A stretch of 64,000 bases of DNA from NCBI RefSeq assembly GCF_963675165.1, contig NC_087381.1, forward strand, positions 5,023,378-5,087,377, read 5' to 3'. The DNA is from Halichondria panicea. Lineage: Eukaryota; Porifera; Demospongiae; Suberitida; Halichondriidae. The notes beneath the pieces were generated by a model. It searched no databases and was not told the origin of the DNA. It was given only the letters and a program-made list of their open reading frames with translations. A program made the translations under genes and the position numbers. Shown here one piece after another: positions 10,312 to 22,269 of this stretch. How positions within the stretch are numbered: position 1 is the stretch's first letter; each line of letters starts with the position of its first letter.

Positions 10312-10980
10312 ATGGCTCAAGGAACGACGGACGACAAGTGGTCGATTGATAAGCTGGAAGGCTCGAATTGGTCTACGTGGAAATTCCAAATGAAACACAT
10401 GTTGCTGGCTTAAAGGACTTTGGGGTCACGTGGATGGCTCAGAAACTATCGGAGAAGAGGCGGCTATACTCGTACTCCAGCCCAGACAGCTGAATTTGAA
10501 AGAAGAGCACAAAGGGCATTCTCGTCCATTGTCATGACAATTGCTACATCCCGGCTCTATTTGATTACTTCATGTGATGGAGCAAAAGATGCCTGGGATA
10601 CTCTGCGTGATCACTTTGAGCGTGATACACTGGCCAATAAGTTACTCGTAAAGAAACAATATTTTCCAATGGAAATAGGAGAGAACACGTCAGTTGAAGG
10701 TCATTTAAAGCAGATGAAGGAACTGACAGATAGACTGGCCTCGATTGGAGCTCCTGTCGATGAAGAAGACCAGGTGGTGACGCTGTTGGGAAGCTTACCT
10801 CAGAGTTATTCGTCACTGGTGACAGCCTTGGAAGCTCGAGAGAATGTGTCTCTAAGCTATGTACAGCAGAGCCTTGTTCATGAAGAGAGCAAACTAAATG
10901 GAGAGCGCGGATCAAACCAAGATACGTCAGCTCTACTGGGAGGACATAAACGAAAGTTTCAGCGTGGCAGAATAACTCTG
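10312..10980 (+). pseudogene. copia gag, frame-broken
   Basis: The ATG at 10312 opens 'MAQGTTDDKWSIDKLEGSNW', the usual copia gag start (the 'KLxGxNWxxW' motif). A frameshift at about 10411 puts a TAA in frame; a compensating shift follows near 10470. The remainder is copia-gag (UBN2-like): 'TSCDGAKDAWDTLRDHFER', 'LLGSLPQSY' and 'EESKL'. Near 10977 the frame shifts again just before the CCHC knuckle 'CGEEGHIRRDC', whose first Cys is missing. Gag would package the RNA in virus-like particles. Confidence 0.85.
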
Positions 10981-12298
10981 TGGTGAAGAGGGACACATCC
11001 GAAGAGACTGTCCAAACCGACCGAGACATAAAGCAAAATCAGCTGAGTCAGAATCAGACACGGAGGAAACTGGTGCATTTACAACATCCAAGAGTACGTC
11101 CCAGACATCTGTAACCAGTAAGAGATGGCTGATAGACTCAGGGGCATCAAGTCACATGACCAACGCAAAGGAGCTGCTCACTGACTATGAGGAATTCTCG
11201 AAACCTGAGAGTGTGAGCCTCGGAGATGGTCGAACTGTGGACGCTATCGGTGTTGGAAAAGTTGACCTGTCCATGCAATTTAAAGTGAGTGATCCTAAAA
11301 GGTGTGTAATGTATCAAGTACTCTATGTCCCCAAACTTGCCTGCAACTTGTTTTCAGTAAGAGCAGCCGGAAATTTTCTTAAGTTTGGAAAGTCGAAATG
11401 CGGGATCAGAAACACAAGGGGACGTTTGCTTGGTCTCGTAGGGAAACTATATCAACTGGATTGCAAGACAACAACCCCTGAGTACGCGTCAGTTGCAGCC
11501 CGCAATCAGCAGGAAGAGAGTGCCGATCTCTGGCACCAAAGGCTAGGTCATGTGAACCAGCAGCAGATATACGATTTCGCCTCTCAAGACATTGTGAAGG
11601 GAGTAAGAGTCTCGAAGTCCCCAGATATCTCTTTCTGTGAGAGTTGCGTCCAAGGAAAGATGCAGAGGAAGCCATTTAAACCAATGGGAGAAATTCGCTC
11701 AACAAGAAAGTTGGAACGCATACACAGTGATGTGTGTGGTCCCATGCCAACGGAGTCATTTGGAGGAAAAAAGTACTTTGTCACGTTCATTGATGACTTC
11801 TCAAGGTGTTGCAAAGTTTACTTCATGCGACACAAATCTGAAGTGCTAGATAAGTTCAAGGAATACGAAGCACTCACAACAAATGAATGTGGTCTAAATA
11901 TCGGCACACTACGATCGGACAACAGAGGTGAATATGTTTCCAAGGAATTTGAAGCCTACTTGAAGAGCCAAGGGATTCGACACGAATTAACAACTCCCTA
12001 CTCACCACAACTGGCAGAGAGAATGAACCGCACACTCATGGAAGCTGCTCTATGTATGATTGCTCAAGCAAAATTATCGGATCGCTTTTGGGCAGAGGCA
12101 GTTGCTACAGCTGCGTACCTCAGAGATAGGATGCCTAGTCGAGCCTTCAAGATCAAAATCACACCATATGAGAGGTGGTACGCACAGAAACCGAAATTGA
12201 GCCACATACGAGTTTTTGGTTGTACAGCGTACGCACACATACCAGATTCGCAAAGAAACAAACTTGCAAAGAAGGCTGAAAAACGACGGTTTGTATAG
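10979..12298 (+). pseudogene. copia pol, part 1: protease and integrase
   Basis: One frame is open from 10979 to the stop at 12298. It holds the aspartic-protease site 'RWLIDSGASSHMT', the integrase zinc region 'LWHQRLGH...CESC', and an integrase core with Asp in 'HSDVCGP', Asp in 'TLRSDNRGEY' and Glu in 'AERMNRTLME'. Three residues seem to be missing just before that Glu. The frame ends at a 2-base shift at about 12294-12298, from which the RT frame continues without loss. Confidence 0.9.
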
Positions 12299-14138
12299 GA
12301 TACTGCTCTCAATCCAACGGATACCGACTAATGGACGAAACAACATCTAAAGTCGTCATTCGAAGAGATGTCGTTTTCAACGAGACTGTTTTTCAAGAGA
12401 CTGATTCACTAACTGATTTACAGACCCTAACTTCAGTACGAACGGAAACAGTACCCTGTACTAGTGAAGCTGAAACTGAAGCTGAATCTGAAGCTGAATC
12501 TGAAGCTGAACCCGAAGCTGAAGAAACTCCTGAACCCGAAGCTGAAGAAACTCATCGATACCCTAGTCGACAACGGGCTCAACCAGTGAGGTATGGTCAG
12601 GATGAGTACATTAATGCTGCAATCCTTGAAAACAACCCAGCCTCAGTAGAAGAAGCATTATCAGGTGATGACTCTGAGGGCTGGAAAGCAGCTGCTGATT
12701 CCGAATATCAATCCCTGATTGAAAACAAGACTGTAGAACTACCAAGTGGTCGAAAAACTATTGGAAGCAAGTGGGTCTTTAAGGCCAAACGAGGAAAGGA
12801 CGGTGAAGTGGAGCGACTCAAAGCTCACCTAGTAGCCAAAGGTTACACACAAAAATTTGGTGTAGATTATGATGAAACATTTGCACCAGTAGTGCGTTTC
12901 ACATCAATTCGAGTGTTACTAGCACTGGCTGTACAGAAGGACATGCTTGTCCACCAAATGGATGTTGTAACAGCCTTCTTAAACGGCACACTAGAAGAAG
13001 AGATATACATGGAGCAACCGTCCCACTATGTCGAGAAAGGCAAAGAAAAACTAGTCTGCAAGTTAAACAAGTCACTCTATGGACTGAAACAATCTCCACG
13101 ATGTTGGAACGCTGTGTTTACGGAATACATGGAGCAAGCAGGATTTGTTCAAAGCAGTGCTGATCCTTGTGTGTTTGTCCAAACTGAAGAGGGTGACCTA
13201 ACAATCGTTGCTGTGTATGTGGACGATTTAATCATCTTAACCAAGACACCTGAAAAGATGAAGGAGGTGAAGCAAAGTTTGGAGGGACGTTTTAAGATGA
13301 AGGATTTAGGAAAGCTCCACTACTATTTCCATAGACCACGATGAAGATGGGAAGTGTATACAAATGCATCAGAAGCAGTACATACAGGCAATGCTGGAGA
13401 AATTTGGACTGACTCAAGCTAATGCAGCTTTGACACCAGCTGATGTAAACGTAATTCTCAAAAGGGACGACGAAACCAGCAAACCAGTTGAGTATCAGTC
13501 ACTTGTAGGAAGTCTGTACACGTCCAGATACAGCTCAAGCAGTGGGAGCAGTGTCCAAGTTTAACTCGAACCCGAGTGAAGCACACCTGACGGCCGCCAA
13601 GAGAATATTGAGGTATCTAAAGGGAACAGCCGATCTAACACTGAAGTATGAGAAATCGAAGGCCGATGTACTAATGGGCTATTCCGATGCCGATTGGGCT
13701 GGAGACCAAGACAATCGTCATTCTACAAGTGGAAACCTGTTCTTGATAGCCGGAGGGGCAGTTTCATGGATGAGCAAGAAACAAACGATGGTAGCTCTAT
13801 CCACCGCGGAATCTGAGTATGTCGCTCTTAGTGTTGCCACTCAAGAGGCCGTGTGGATGAGAAGATTGCTCACAGACTTAGGAGTGTGCCAAAAGGTGCC
13901 GACTGTATTGATGGAAGACAATCAAGCAGCAATCGCTATTAGCAAGAATCCTGTGTCACATGCTAGGACGAAGCATATTGACATCAAATTTCACTATGTA
14001 CGTGAAGCTGTAAAGGAAGGGATCATTTCATTGACGTATTGTCCGACAGAAAAAATGGTAGCTGACTTGCTCACTAAGCCATTGAACCGAATTCGTTTCA
14101 AGTCACTTCGCGACGAAATGGGCATGTCTCAGGAATAA
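12299..14138 (+). pseudogene. copia pol, part 2: reverse transcriptase and RNase H
   Basis: The segment starts in frame 1 (to 13344) with an E/A-rich repeat, about residues 45-75 ('EAESEAESEAEPEAE'), then RT blocks 'GSKWVFKAKR', 'VHQMDVVTAFLNG', 'SLYGLKQSPR' and the catalytic 'YVDD'. A small deletion near 13327 moves it to frame 2 (13328-13564), and another near 13513 to frame 3 (13515-14138). The last part is RNase H, with 'SDADWAGD', 'STAESEYVA', 'EDNQAAI' and 'TKHIDIKFHYVRE'. There are no in-frame nonsense codons inside any segment; all the damage is indels. Confidence 0.9.
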
Positions 14139-14148
14139 CAATCGTAAA

Positions 14149-14160
14149 ATTAAGTGGGAG
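14149..14160 (+). promoter_or_regulatory. Polypurine tract
   Basis: ATTAAGTGGGAG directly upstream of the 3' LTR, in the usual place for plus-strand priming. Confidence 0.7.
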
Positions 14161-14366
14161 TGTTGTTATGTAATTATTACGTAATGGAACATTCTAGAAT
14201 ACTCTGTAGAACATTCTAGAATATTCTGTAGTCTATTTAACCATTGTGTTCGTTTTACTTTAGCACATGTTCTTACTCCTGATTTTTGTCTCTTGTGTGC
14301 GACTGTCTATTATTATCTCTTGTTGTTGAATAGTCAACTAAACTAGCATAGACCTATATAACAACA
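14161..14366 (+). repeat. 3' LTR
   Basis: 206 bp, TG...CA. Matches the reconstructed 5' LTR without substitutions; has an extra 22-bp copy of AACATTCTAGAATACTCTGT plus AG, a 2-base and a 1-base length difference. Confidence 0.95.
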
Positions 14367-14371
14367 GACGC

Positions 14372-16600
14372 TCCATCCCCTCATCTGCTCCTGGATCCGG
14401 TAATTGAGGAATCGTATTGAATACATGCATGAGAAGGTAGCTACCAATTTGGTCTGTTTGATGAGGACAGATGTGCATGTCGCTATATACTATGACAACA
14501 CCAGCACATTAATTGATTATTATGCATGCAGCAGAAAGTTTCTAGATGATATATATAAATTACAAGCTGCATGGTAAACTGCTTTATTGATGACTATGGT
14601 TTGATGAAGCATAGTTATTTCCTGCAACTTCAAATCATTAAGTGGTATAGCCTATAGCAACAGATACTAAAGTTCCAGGAAAAATAATGCAGTATATACA
14701 CACAGCAATTTTGAGAAGTTCCTTGGCATTCTACATTATAGTGTTAATAGACAGAGTCATGTGTGGCCACCATTGTTTATATTGATGTTGGTTGTGCAAC
14801 GACATGCAGGGCCTACGTTGTGCTTTAGAGGAATAATGTGGGAATAATAGGCGATTTGAAAGGTAGTTTGTAGCTGTTATAACTTGACTAAAAGAATGCA
14901 ATCCTTACATACAAGGCTGCATAACGTTCAATTCTGGTGTTGTCATAGTAGCGACACATCTGTCCTCATCAAACAGACCAAATTAGTAGCTACCTTCTCT
15001 GAATGCACTCTCCAATGCAATGTACGATTTTTTAATATATTATACACTCTTTTCGAACCAGTCTGCTTGTTTCCGGCGTACAGACACTGACAAGGCCATG
15101 CATCTTCGAACTACCAGGTGAGGTCATAGTACAAGCCGGTGAAGCATCTTTACTCTCCGTAAATGAGGCTGCCACTCAAGTTGATAACATAACGCTATAG
15201 GGGACGGATTGCCCATTCTGTCCACACCAGTGAAGGGGGTGCATGACTCTATAGCCTCACGGTTCCAGAATTAACCTGACTGTATAATTATAGTGTCATT
15301 TGTTTTGTAATTATTTTGTTCAGACATGCATGCAAGTACGATATCATAATTAAATGGGTTTTGGTTATAACTATGTACTTGGATCTATAGACAGTATAAT
15401 TAATGTAGGCAGTACAAATGGTGGCAGAGACTCGGACAGACTCATGAAAGTGACCTCCCTCATAGCTATATAATTGATCTCGTTGTAATTATTTACTTCA
15501 ATTATCATCAGTTTTCTGCTTCGGAAGTTCCATGCACTGCATATACTTTTCCTGGAGCTTTAGCTGTGGCTATATATACAACCTTATGAAACTATGGATT
15601 TATTGTGGCAGGAAATAGTTATTATGCTTAGTGTAATTCATCAAAACACTGCAATGCATACACAACCATGCAGTCATCATCAATTGCTTCTACATGTTTA
15701 ATTACAAAAGTACTAAGCTTTCAACCTTTAGATTATACATCATCTATAGAAACGTTTCGACAGCTTAAGCGTAAAACAGACCAAATTGGTAGCCACATTC
15801 ACTGAATGCATTTCGCACCATGTATACTGCTGTACAGTACCTGATCAATTACCAGGTCGTTATCTAGGTTCTTGTATCCTCGTTTATCGCACCGGCTTGT
15901 CTGTTTCCAGCGTACAGACAAGGACCATCTTCGAACTCCCATGCAGGTAACCTCTCCGAAAATGGGGCTGTCGCTCAGGTTGATGACGTAACGCTAAGGA
16001 CGGATTGCTCATTCTGTCCACACCAGTGAAGTGGTGACTCTAGCCTCATGATCACGATTCCATAATTGTCTGCATAGTGTGTATGTGAGGGAGGGGAGTA
16101 TGTTAAACTTTTGATCAGATGCACAAGCAAATTTAATTGCCGTGGAATAATTATCCACCAGTACTTCCATCAGGCCTAATCATTCGTACTGACCTGTATT
16201 AATTTCCAAAACCTGCCTATTATTCTCATAAATGATAAAGGTGCCTATTATGCCAGCATAATTCTCACCAAAATAATGTGCCTATAATTATAATGATTAT
16301 GCTCAAAATTATGCCCATGGAGCATAATCTACCAACCCCTTGTATGCATGGCAGTGTTTTGTACATAACAACAAAAATAATAATCACTAGATTAGTGGGC
16401 CACAGATATTAAAGTTCCTGGAAAAAATGCAGTATACACAGCAATTCTTGAGAAGTGGAAGCAGTGGTCACCTATAATTATATATTAGGTGACCACTAAT
16501 TGATTCCATTTCTCAAGAATTGCTAAAGTTGTTTGTGTCACAATATCAGTTAGGCTATAAAAGATAAGTCTCTTAGAGTGTGTTAGTACTGAGTGACTGA
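14372..16600. repeat. Scrambled repeat region with inverted copies of the neighbouring gene
   Basis: No intact gene. Segments at about 15060-15245 and 15870-16045 are inverted, decayed copies of exon 2 of the 16.6-kb gene ('CGTACAGACA', 'CACACCAGTGAAG' complement blocks). A second motif, 'CTACCAATTTGGTCTGTTT' with 'GACAGATGTG', occurs at about 14442, inverted at about 14960 and 15770, and again at about 18154. A direct repeat links 14655-14720 with 16400-16460. These look like remains of repeated local duplications. Confidence 0.6.
16440..16526. repeat. Short palindrome
   Basis: Arms 'AGCAATTCTTGAGAA' and complement enclose a second inverted pair 'GTGGTCACCTA' / 'TAGGTGACCAC'. It lies about 100 bp upstream of the next gene's start codon. 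Confidence 0.75.
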
Positions 16601-16623
16601 GGAGTTGACGGTCAGTGTGAGCC

Positions 16624-17700
16624 ATGGCTGGTGTGAGCATTGCTTGGTTCGTTGTGTGTCCTGCTATTGGGCAACCTTTCATGATCGTCCCTATCAGAGT
16701 GTCACAAAAACAGTTGGAAGTTCTACTAACAGATCAAATATCTCTCCGCTACGAGATCCACGGAGTTGCAGATAAATACTTCAACCTGGTTACAGATGAA
16801 TGCATTAGCGTCAACGCACACTATGCAGCTGTATCTAGCTCTCTAAACGTCGTCAATCAAATCGGTATGCGTGCCGTGGGCAATAATGGTCAGTGTAGGA
16901 ATATTCTGGTCGATGTTGACGGGTGGTAGTGCTTCTGTGAATGGTGTCGCTCTCGATTCGACTGGCCGATACATGAGTGCTAATATTTCCGTACGTCGCT
17001 ACTCCAATCGAGTTCGTATCTCTGTGCCTAACTGTGGTGAGTTGATGACTCTTGTGACGTGGGTGTTCTGTGAGTCTCGTACTATGGATGATCCTACGGC
17101 ACCAGGAGGACGCGTAACTGCCAATGCGATCAAGTTTTTTGTTTTAAGAGGTCTTAACTTTGAGCACAGAGACTCCCACGGTCTAATCGGTAATTATAAT
17201 TATACTTGTGTGATAATAATTATGCTAATTATTTATTTAATGTTGATCTCTCTTGGACGAAGCAGCCTATATGCCTTATTTACTAAAACTACGTGTACTG
17301 TACGTAACTTCGAATTCCCTCATGTCCTATAATACATGCTACGACTATACTATTAACCTCCTCCCATGGACACCCTACAGGTCAACACTGGAACCGTGAG
17401 GTTAGTGTCACCCCCTTCACTGGTGTGGACAGGAACGGTAATCCCGCCCCCAATCGTTACGTCATCAATCTGAGCAGCCCCATCTCCGGAGAGGAACGAT
17501 CCTTCACCGGCTACTTCACCTGGGATTTCGAGGATGGTCCTTGTCTGTACGCCGGAAACAGACAGGCCGGTCCGATATACGAGATACAAGAACCCAACGA
17601 CTTGGTAATTGAGGGACGTTACAACGAGCATGTGGTGGATAGTGCATTCAGTGAAGATATCTATGCATACGGTATGTTCAGAGAGAACATGTGTGTTTAA
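16624..17700 (+). CDS. vWD/ITIH-C-like domain protein (one frameshift)
   Basis: The ATG at 16624 follows a clean upstream stretch. Exon 1 is 16624-17189 and exon 2 is 17381-17700, joined by GTAATT...ACAG, which restores 'HGLIG|QHW'. The product of about 290 residues has 'SANISVRRYSNRVRISVPN', 'VLRGLNF..DSHGLIGQHWN' and 'VSVTPFTGVDRNGNP', reminiscent of vWD or inter-alpha-trypsin-inhibitor C-terminal domains, which share a 'HGLLGQF' motif. Around 16918 the frame shifts by one base inside 'GACGGGTGGT': one G fewer would give a continuous frame. No clear signal peptide is seen at this start, so an upstream exon is possible. Function unknown; an extracellular role is inference. Confidence 0.6.
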
Positions 17701-18470
17701 TGTTAAAGTAGCTCCCTCCCATTTTCTTATATAGTAGTGTATGAGACTGGAACATTGGGTGTGTTGATCGTTTTGTATTGTTAAGTAGAGGTATTTACCT
17801 TATGTTAAGTAAATGTATAAGTAGATGTATTTACCTTATGTTTGATTTTTGTGACGTAATGCCACCTATGCTTGGTTTTTGTGGAGAGACCTCGTGGAGA
17901 ACTGAACGCTGTGTGTCTATGTTATTAAAACTCAAGCGAACATAATATTATGCTATTTTCGAACACTTGTTCTCGAGGACAGCAGCTCAGAGCACTATAG
18001 TACATGTACCTAACTATAGACTAGGTAAGGCTTTAAGTCCGAACTCACGGCCAACAAAAAGATTCCTTGGCGGCCGGAGCGGACAAGACCAAACACTCAA
18101 CTATTGGAACAGATTTAGTTCAACACAACACCAGCACTTTAATGGATTTTTATGCTACCAATTTGGTCTGTTTAATAATGAGAACAGATCATGAGATGTG
18201 TCGCTACTAGAACACTAGTACCAGTCTTAATTGAATGTTATGCGTATACCGTAAACTCTGCTTTACTATTCGCACACTTATAAATGCATGGGGAAGTAAA
18301 AATTGCTAAAACAGTTATACAATATCTAGGTTAATAATTATAACTAAACCAAAATATTGACTACAGAAAGTGAAATTATGCATATATAGCTAAAAAAACT
18401 GGTGAGCTATAGCTAAACTATAACTAGTTGCATGACTTGCATGTGTTTAGCTGTTTTCAGTGCAAAGAGG
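17701..18470. other. Intergenic, repeat fragments
   Basis: No gene seen. Around 18150-18215 there is another copy of the 'CTACCAATTTGGTCTGTTT' repeat found at 14442 and, inverted, at 14960. Confidence 0.45.
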
Positions 18471-18474
18471 TTAA

Positions 18475-21400
18475 TTAATGTACGTGCTTTGTATCAATTT
18501 GCTCAGCAACGTCAAGGTTAGCAACTGCAGGAGACCTTAGTGCTGTAGTGAGGGCTGACCAGGTTGTGTAAGGGGTGTCAGCAGACCTTTCGGCCAACCA
18601 GTGTTCCAGCATGGCAGTGAAACAGGGCTCACAGTCCCTACAGTCAGCCTTAATGACCTATCAGAATTGAAAGCATAGGTCACTTAATTAGATAGTGTAC
18701 ATGCTGAACACGGTAACATATATCAGTACATTAATACCTAATTGGCATTTGCATGGTATTAGTGTTTTGGGAACAAGTTTTACTGGGGACACTCACGTCT
18801 AGTTTGGTCGAGGCAATTCCGAGCTGCAGCCCCACACTCTTCCAGCTGGCACGTACCTCCCAGGTATCTTCTCTTACAACCTTCAAGTGCTTGTCAATGC
18901 AGAGAGGACCTGATATATAAAGAAGCTTAAACTACAGTTTATATTGCTTATAAAATGTATATGTGACAGCAGAGAATGTCTTTGTTGGTTTACCTATACA
19001 GCAAGATTCTGATCTTTTAGTGGAGAGATCACATGTTTCTACAAAGTCATCAGGAATTGGAGCATCAGCTATTTTCTGAAATTGAATAGAGTTTTGAGCA
19101 ATGTATTGTCCTTTCAATCACTCGACATAATATATATGTACTGATACGATATATTTAATCCTTTTTGTGCTACCATAATTACAGAAGTATGTTAGTTTAG
19201 TAGCCAACTTGATTGTTCCTGATTTGGTCGATAATATCCTGGCACCCGACTGTGGGAGACTCAAGTGCTTCATAGTAGGGGTAGGGGTATCGGAGATATG
19301 GGAGAGACAATCACTTAGCATTGCTGAAAGGTAATTTTCCACTCCACTAAGCTGGTGGTCTTCTTTTATTGACTACGACAAAAAATCAATAAGCTCACGA
19401 GTCTCAATTATAATATATATACCTATATAATTATTGTCAGTTGTGAATACATACCTTTCTTTTTTTGTAGCAAAAACCGAGTTGAATAGCTAGACTATAC
19501 CATTTTGCAGCTGGGCACAATTCTTTTATAGCTGAAACTACTTCAGATTCTTGACTAGTTTCTTCATCTTGAAACTGGATACAATTTAATCACACCATGA
19601 ACACACTAGAATAGAAGCTTCAATCTAAATACATAATATTATAAAACCCACTTTCAGGAACCAGGTACTCATTTGAGGGGTTGCATGTACAGCGATTTTG
19701 CAGCTCTCACAGTTTAGGCTTTTAAGGTCTTTGGGATTAAGTACCACCACCAATGATTCGTAACCTATTCTCTTCTTGCAATTGCTTTGAGGGCATTTGA
19801 AAGCAAAATCATAGCCCTGTGACTGCTGGAATAGAGAACTCTGTCTCATTCTGTCGATGACGTCTTTGATTGATTTCTCTAGCATGTCTTTGATTAATGA
19901 GCAGCAAAACTGTTCATGGCCTGGTCCTGGGACTCGTGCTACTCGATACTCACAGTACTTGGCCCAGGAAAGCAACACAATATCAAAACGCCCTTGAAAT
20001 CGAAACGTGATTTTGTTTTTGTACACCACTTTATGTTGCTGTTTCCCAAGTAATTCAAGTGAATCTCTGTAACTATTTAGTAGGTTAGCAACTAGAGCGG
20101 AAACAAATCCCATTGGCACAAAACCAGTTTTAAAACGGACACAAAGGGGCTCTGGATCTTGATCAGGATTTGCTCCATCGAGAGGCTTATTCAACACCTC
20201 ACTAGTGGCTGTTTGAAGAACTGCTGGAAGAAAGTACCCATCGATCGAATCAACAACCATGGGAACAGCTATGTTTAGATGCTCCAACAACGGTATTCGG
20301 TCTTCAATGGGTAAATGATTTTTTTGAGCAGCAATGGCTTCAATGGTGTGATCTTTGGGAGAAAAGAAACCCTTTTGCGTAAACCGATCGAACACAGGTG
20401 CTTCTACTTGAAATTTAGTTGGATCATAAATATTAAAAATAAGTTCACTAATAGAAGTGAAAACTGCTTGAGGTTAACAGATGACAATATCCTTCGAAAG
20501 TTTGAGCTTTTTATCTTTCTGAAAGTACATTACTAACCCGATGTACTTGTGAAGGAATCTTAGAGCAACTTTCACTGTCTCCGCATTCATTTTGAATTTT
20601 TCACCGACATCAACACAGTCCGCAAATTCTATGACACTCCTTTTCTTTTTCTGAGCAAGAATTTTCAAGCAAATACTAAACATTAACCACCGTGCAGGGA
20701 TTTTATATTGTCGAAATTTTCTTTCAATAAGTTTTTTAATGAGTTTTCTGTAATCATCAATTTCAGGTTTGCCTCCAGACTTATTATTAATTTGAAAGAG
20801 AACTTCTTTTTTAATTAGATTAGAGTAGTTGATTAGGCCGTCCTTATAAAAAGGGGTTGTTTCCGGCTTTGAATGAAGTTGCTTATTAGTGTTTTCTACT
20901 TTCTTTGTAGCTGCCTCACCACCAGTTTTGATGTCATCCACATAGCTTCCCATAATCAATGCAAGTGAGTTGACTTTCTTATCTACCTCACTAGAACAAT
21001 CCTGGTCAGAGGTTACATACTTCTCTACCTCCTCGTCAGAGTGACCAAAGCATGTAATACTTGACAGAGCAGTGAAAATAACTTCTTCTGGTGTATAGGT
21101 GTAATTTTCACAGATTAATGCTTCCATATCGTTTTGGTGTCTGTACTTTGTCTCCTTTGCAGTATCCAATTCCCATAACAGTTTCATGAATACAAGGTAC
21201 ATTGCCGGTCCAATTATCAAGGATGGTAGTAATTCTAAGAAAGCGGGCTGACCGCCAACGTCAGTAATATTGATTATAGCATGTAGATTTAGTGATGTTA
21301 GATCTTCATTGGAAGAATCGCTTAATGAACACTGCTTTGAACGTAGCTCCTCAAAATCGTCATAAGCTTCATCAATTTCGCTTTTACTTAGAGATATATT

Positions 21401-21947
21401 ATTCTGAGCTTTAGGAAAGTAGACAGTGTCGGGTTCAGAAGATGGACAAGTGTTAGAATTTAAGTTTGTAGCAACAACTTTTTCTTCACATTTTCTTTCA
21501 CTAGTGTTGTAATCACATCAATATCAGATGGATCCCTCGGATGTACATAATCGCTTCGTTGAAAAGGATTCACTTTTGTTTCTTCTGCAGCAGCTGCTTG
21601 ACTCATATTTCTGGTTTCAGTCTGAGCATTTAAAAGAGACATGAGTGCTCTCAATTCTCTACCGATGTTTGATTCACCAAGTAGATGCCAGCTTTGTGCA
21701 GTTGACAGAGCTACTGATTCGTGATTGTAGCCTAAGAATACTTCTCTATATTCAGAAAGGCCAGTGCTTCCAGTTGGTCCATTTTTGGGATCTTCATCGA
21801 TATCCCATTTCATTATGCCAAGCAATCTACGAATAAAAGTTGACTTTCCTATTTGTCCTGGTCCAAGAGCAAGTATTTTGAGATAGAACAGTTCGATTTG
21901 GTCATCGTTTTTTATTGCTTCCTCATAGATTTTATCCTCCTTTATCC
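18475..21947 (-). CDS. GTPase-COR-like protein with C-terminal Death-like modules (5' exons missing; lesions)
   Basis: The large exon 21947-19652 begins after an acceptor (TTTTCAG) and encodes a P-loop 'GPGQIGKST', then a G3-like 'ITDVGGQPAFLELLP', then a long helical COR-like region and a Cys-pair segment 'CPQSNCKK...LNCESCK'. Downstream exons: 19574-19455 ('LCPAAKWYSLAIQLGF'), about 19362-19180, 19075-18994, 18909-18797 ('WKSVGLQLGIASTKLD') and 18657-18475 ('CFTAMLEHWL...WSALTTAL', stop 18477-18475). The exon pairs look like two Death-type folds. Lesions: a one-base shift in an A-run near 21479, and a TAA at 20476-20474 inside the COR-like part, with the frame open on both sides. The product would be a cytosolic signalling NTPase. 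It may be a recent pseudogene; the 19454/19362 junction phase was not resolved. Confidence 0.66.
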
Positions 21948-21959
21948 CTGAAAATTGGT

Positions 21960-22265
21960 TTTAATTTGTATTTGTTCATTTGTGTACACATAATTATTCA
22001 AGGTTGCAGATCTAGAGTCACAATAATAAGGACCTGTAGCTGTACTGTAACATGCATGCGCATTGTGAATTGGTGCATGATACTAAGTGCAAAGCAACTA
22101 ATAAACTGCTGTATATGTATGCATGTATGTCTCGCTCAGGAAAGTCACGCATCAGGAATGTGGAATTGGTTGTGGCTCTACTGTTGGTTAAATACCTAAA
22201 AACTGATCTACTATTCCACGGTAGAATAGAAGCTACACATGCTACACGACTGTATAGGTACCACT
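21960..22265. other. Spacer upstream of the GTPase-Death gene
   Basis: The acceptor at 21948 requires an upstream exon, but I find no convincing one here. It may have been displaced by the insertion at 22270-23660. Confidence 0.4.
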
Positions 22266-22269
22266 ATAA

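Larger units (their letters stand above)
8417..14366 (+). mobile_element. Ty1/copia LTR retrotransposon with a nested element
   Basis: The LTRs begin TG and end CA: 5' LTR at 8417-10200, interrupted by the element at 8599-10192, and 3' LTR at 14161-14366. A perfect 5-bp TSD GACGC flanks it (8412-8416, 14367-14371). A primer-binding site follows the 5' LTR at 10201 and a purine-rich tract precedes the 3' LTR. Internal order is gag, zinc knuckle, protease, integrase, RT and RNase H, which is the copia order. Without the nested insertion the element is about 4.35 kb. The two LTRs show no base substitutions, only one 22-bp duplication and two small length differences. Confidence 0.95.
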
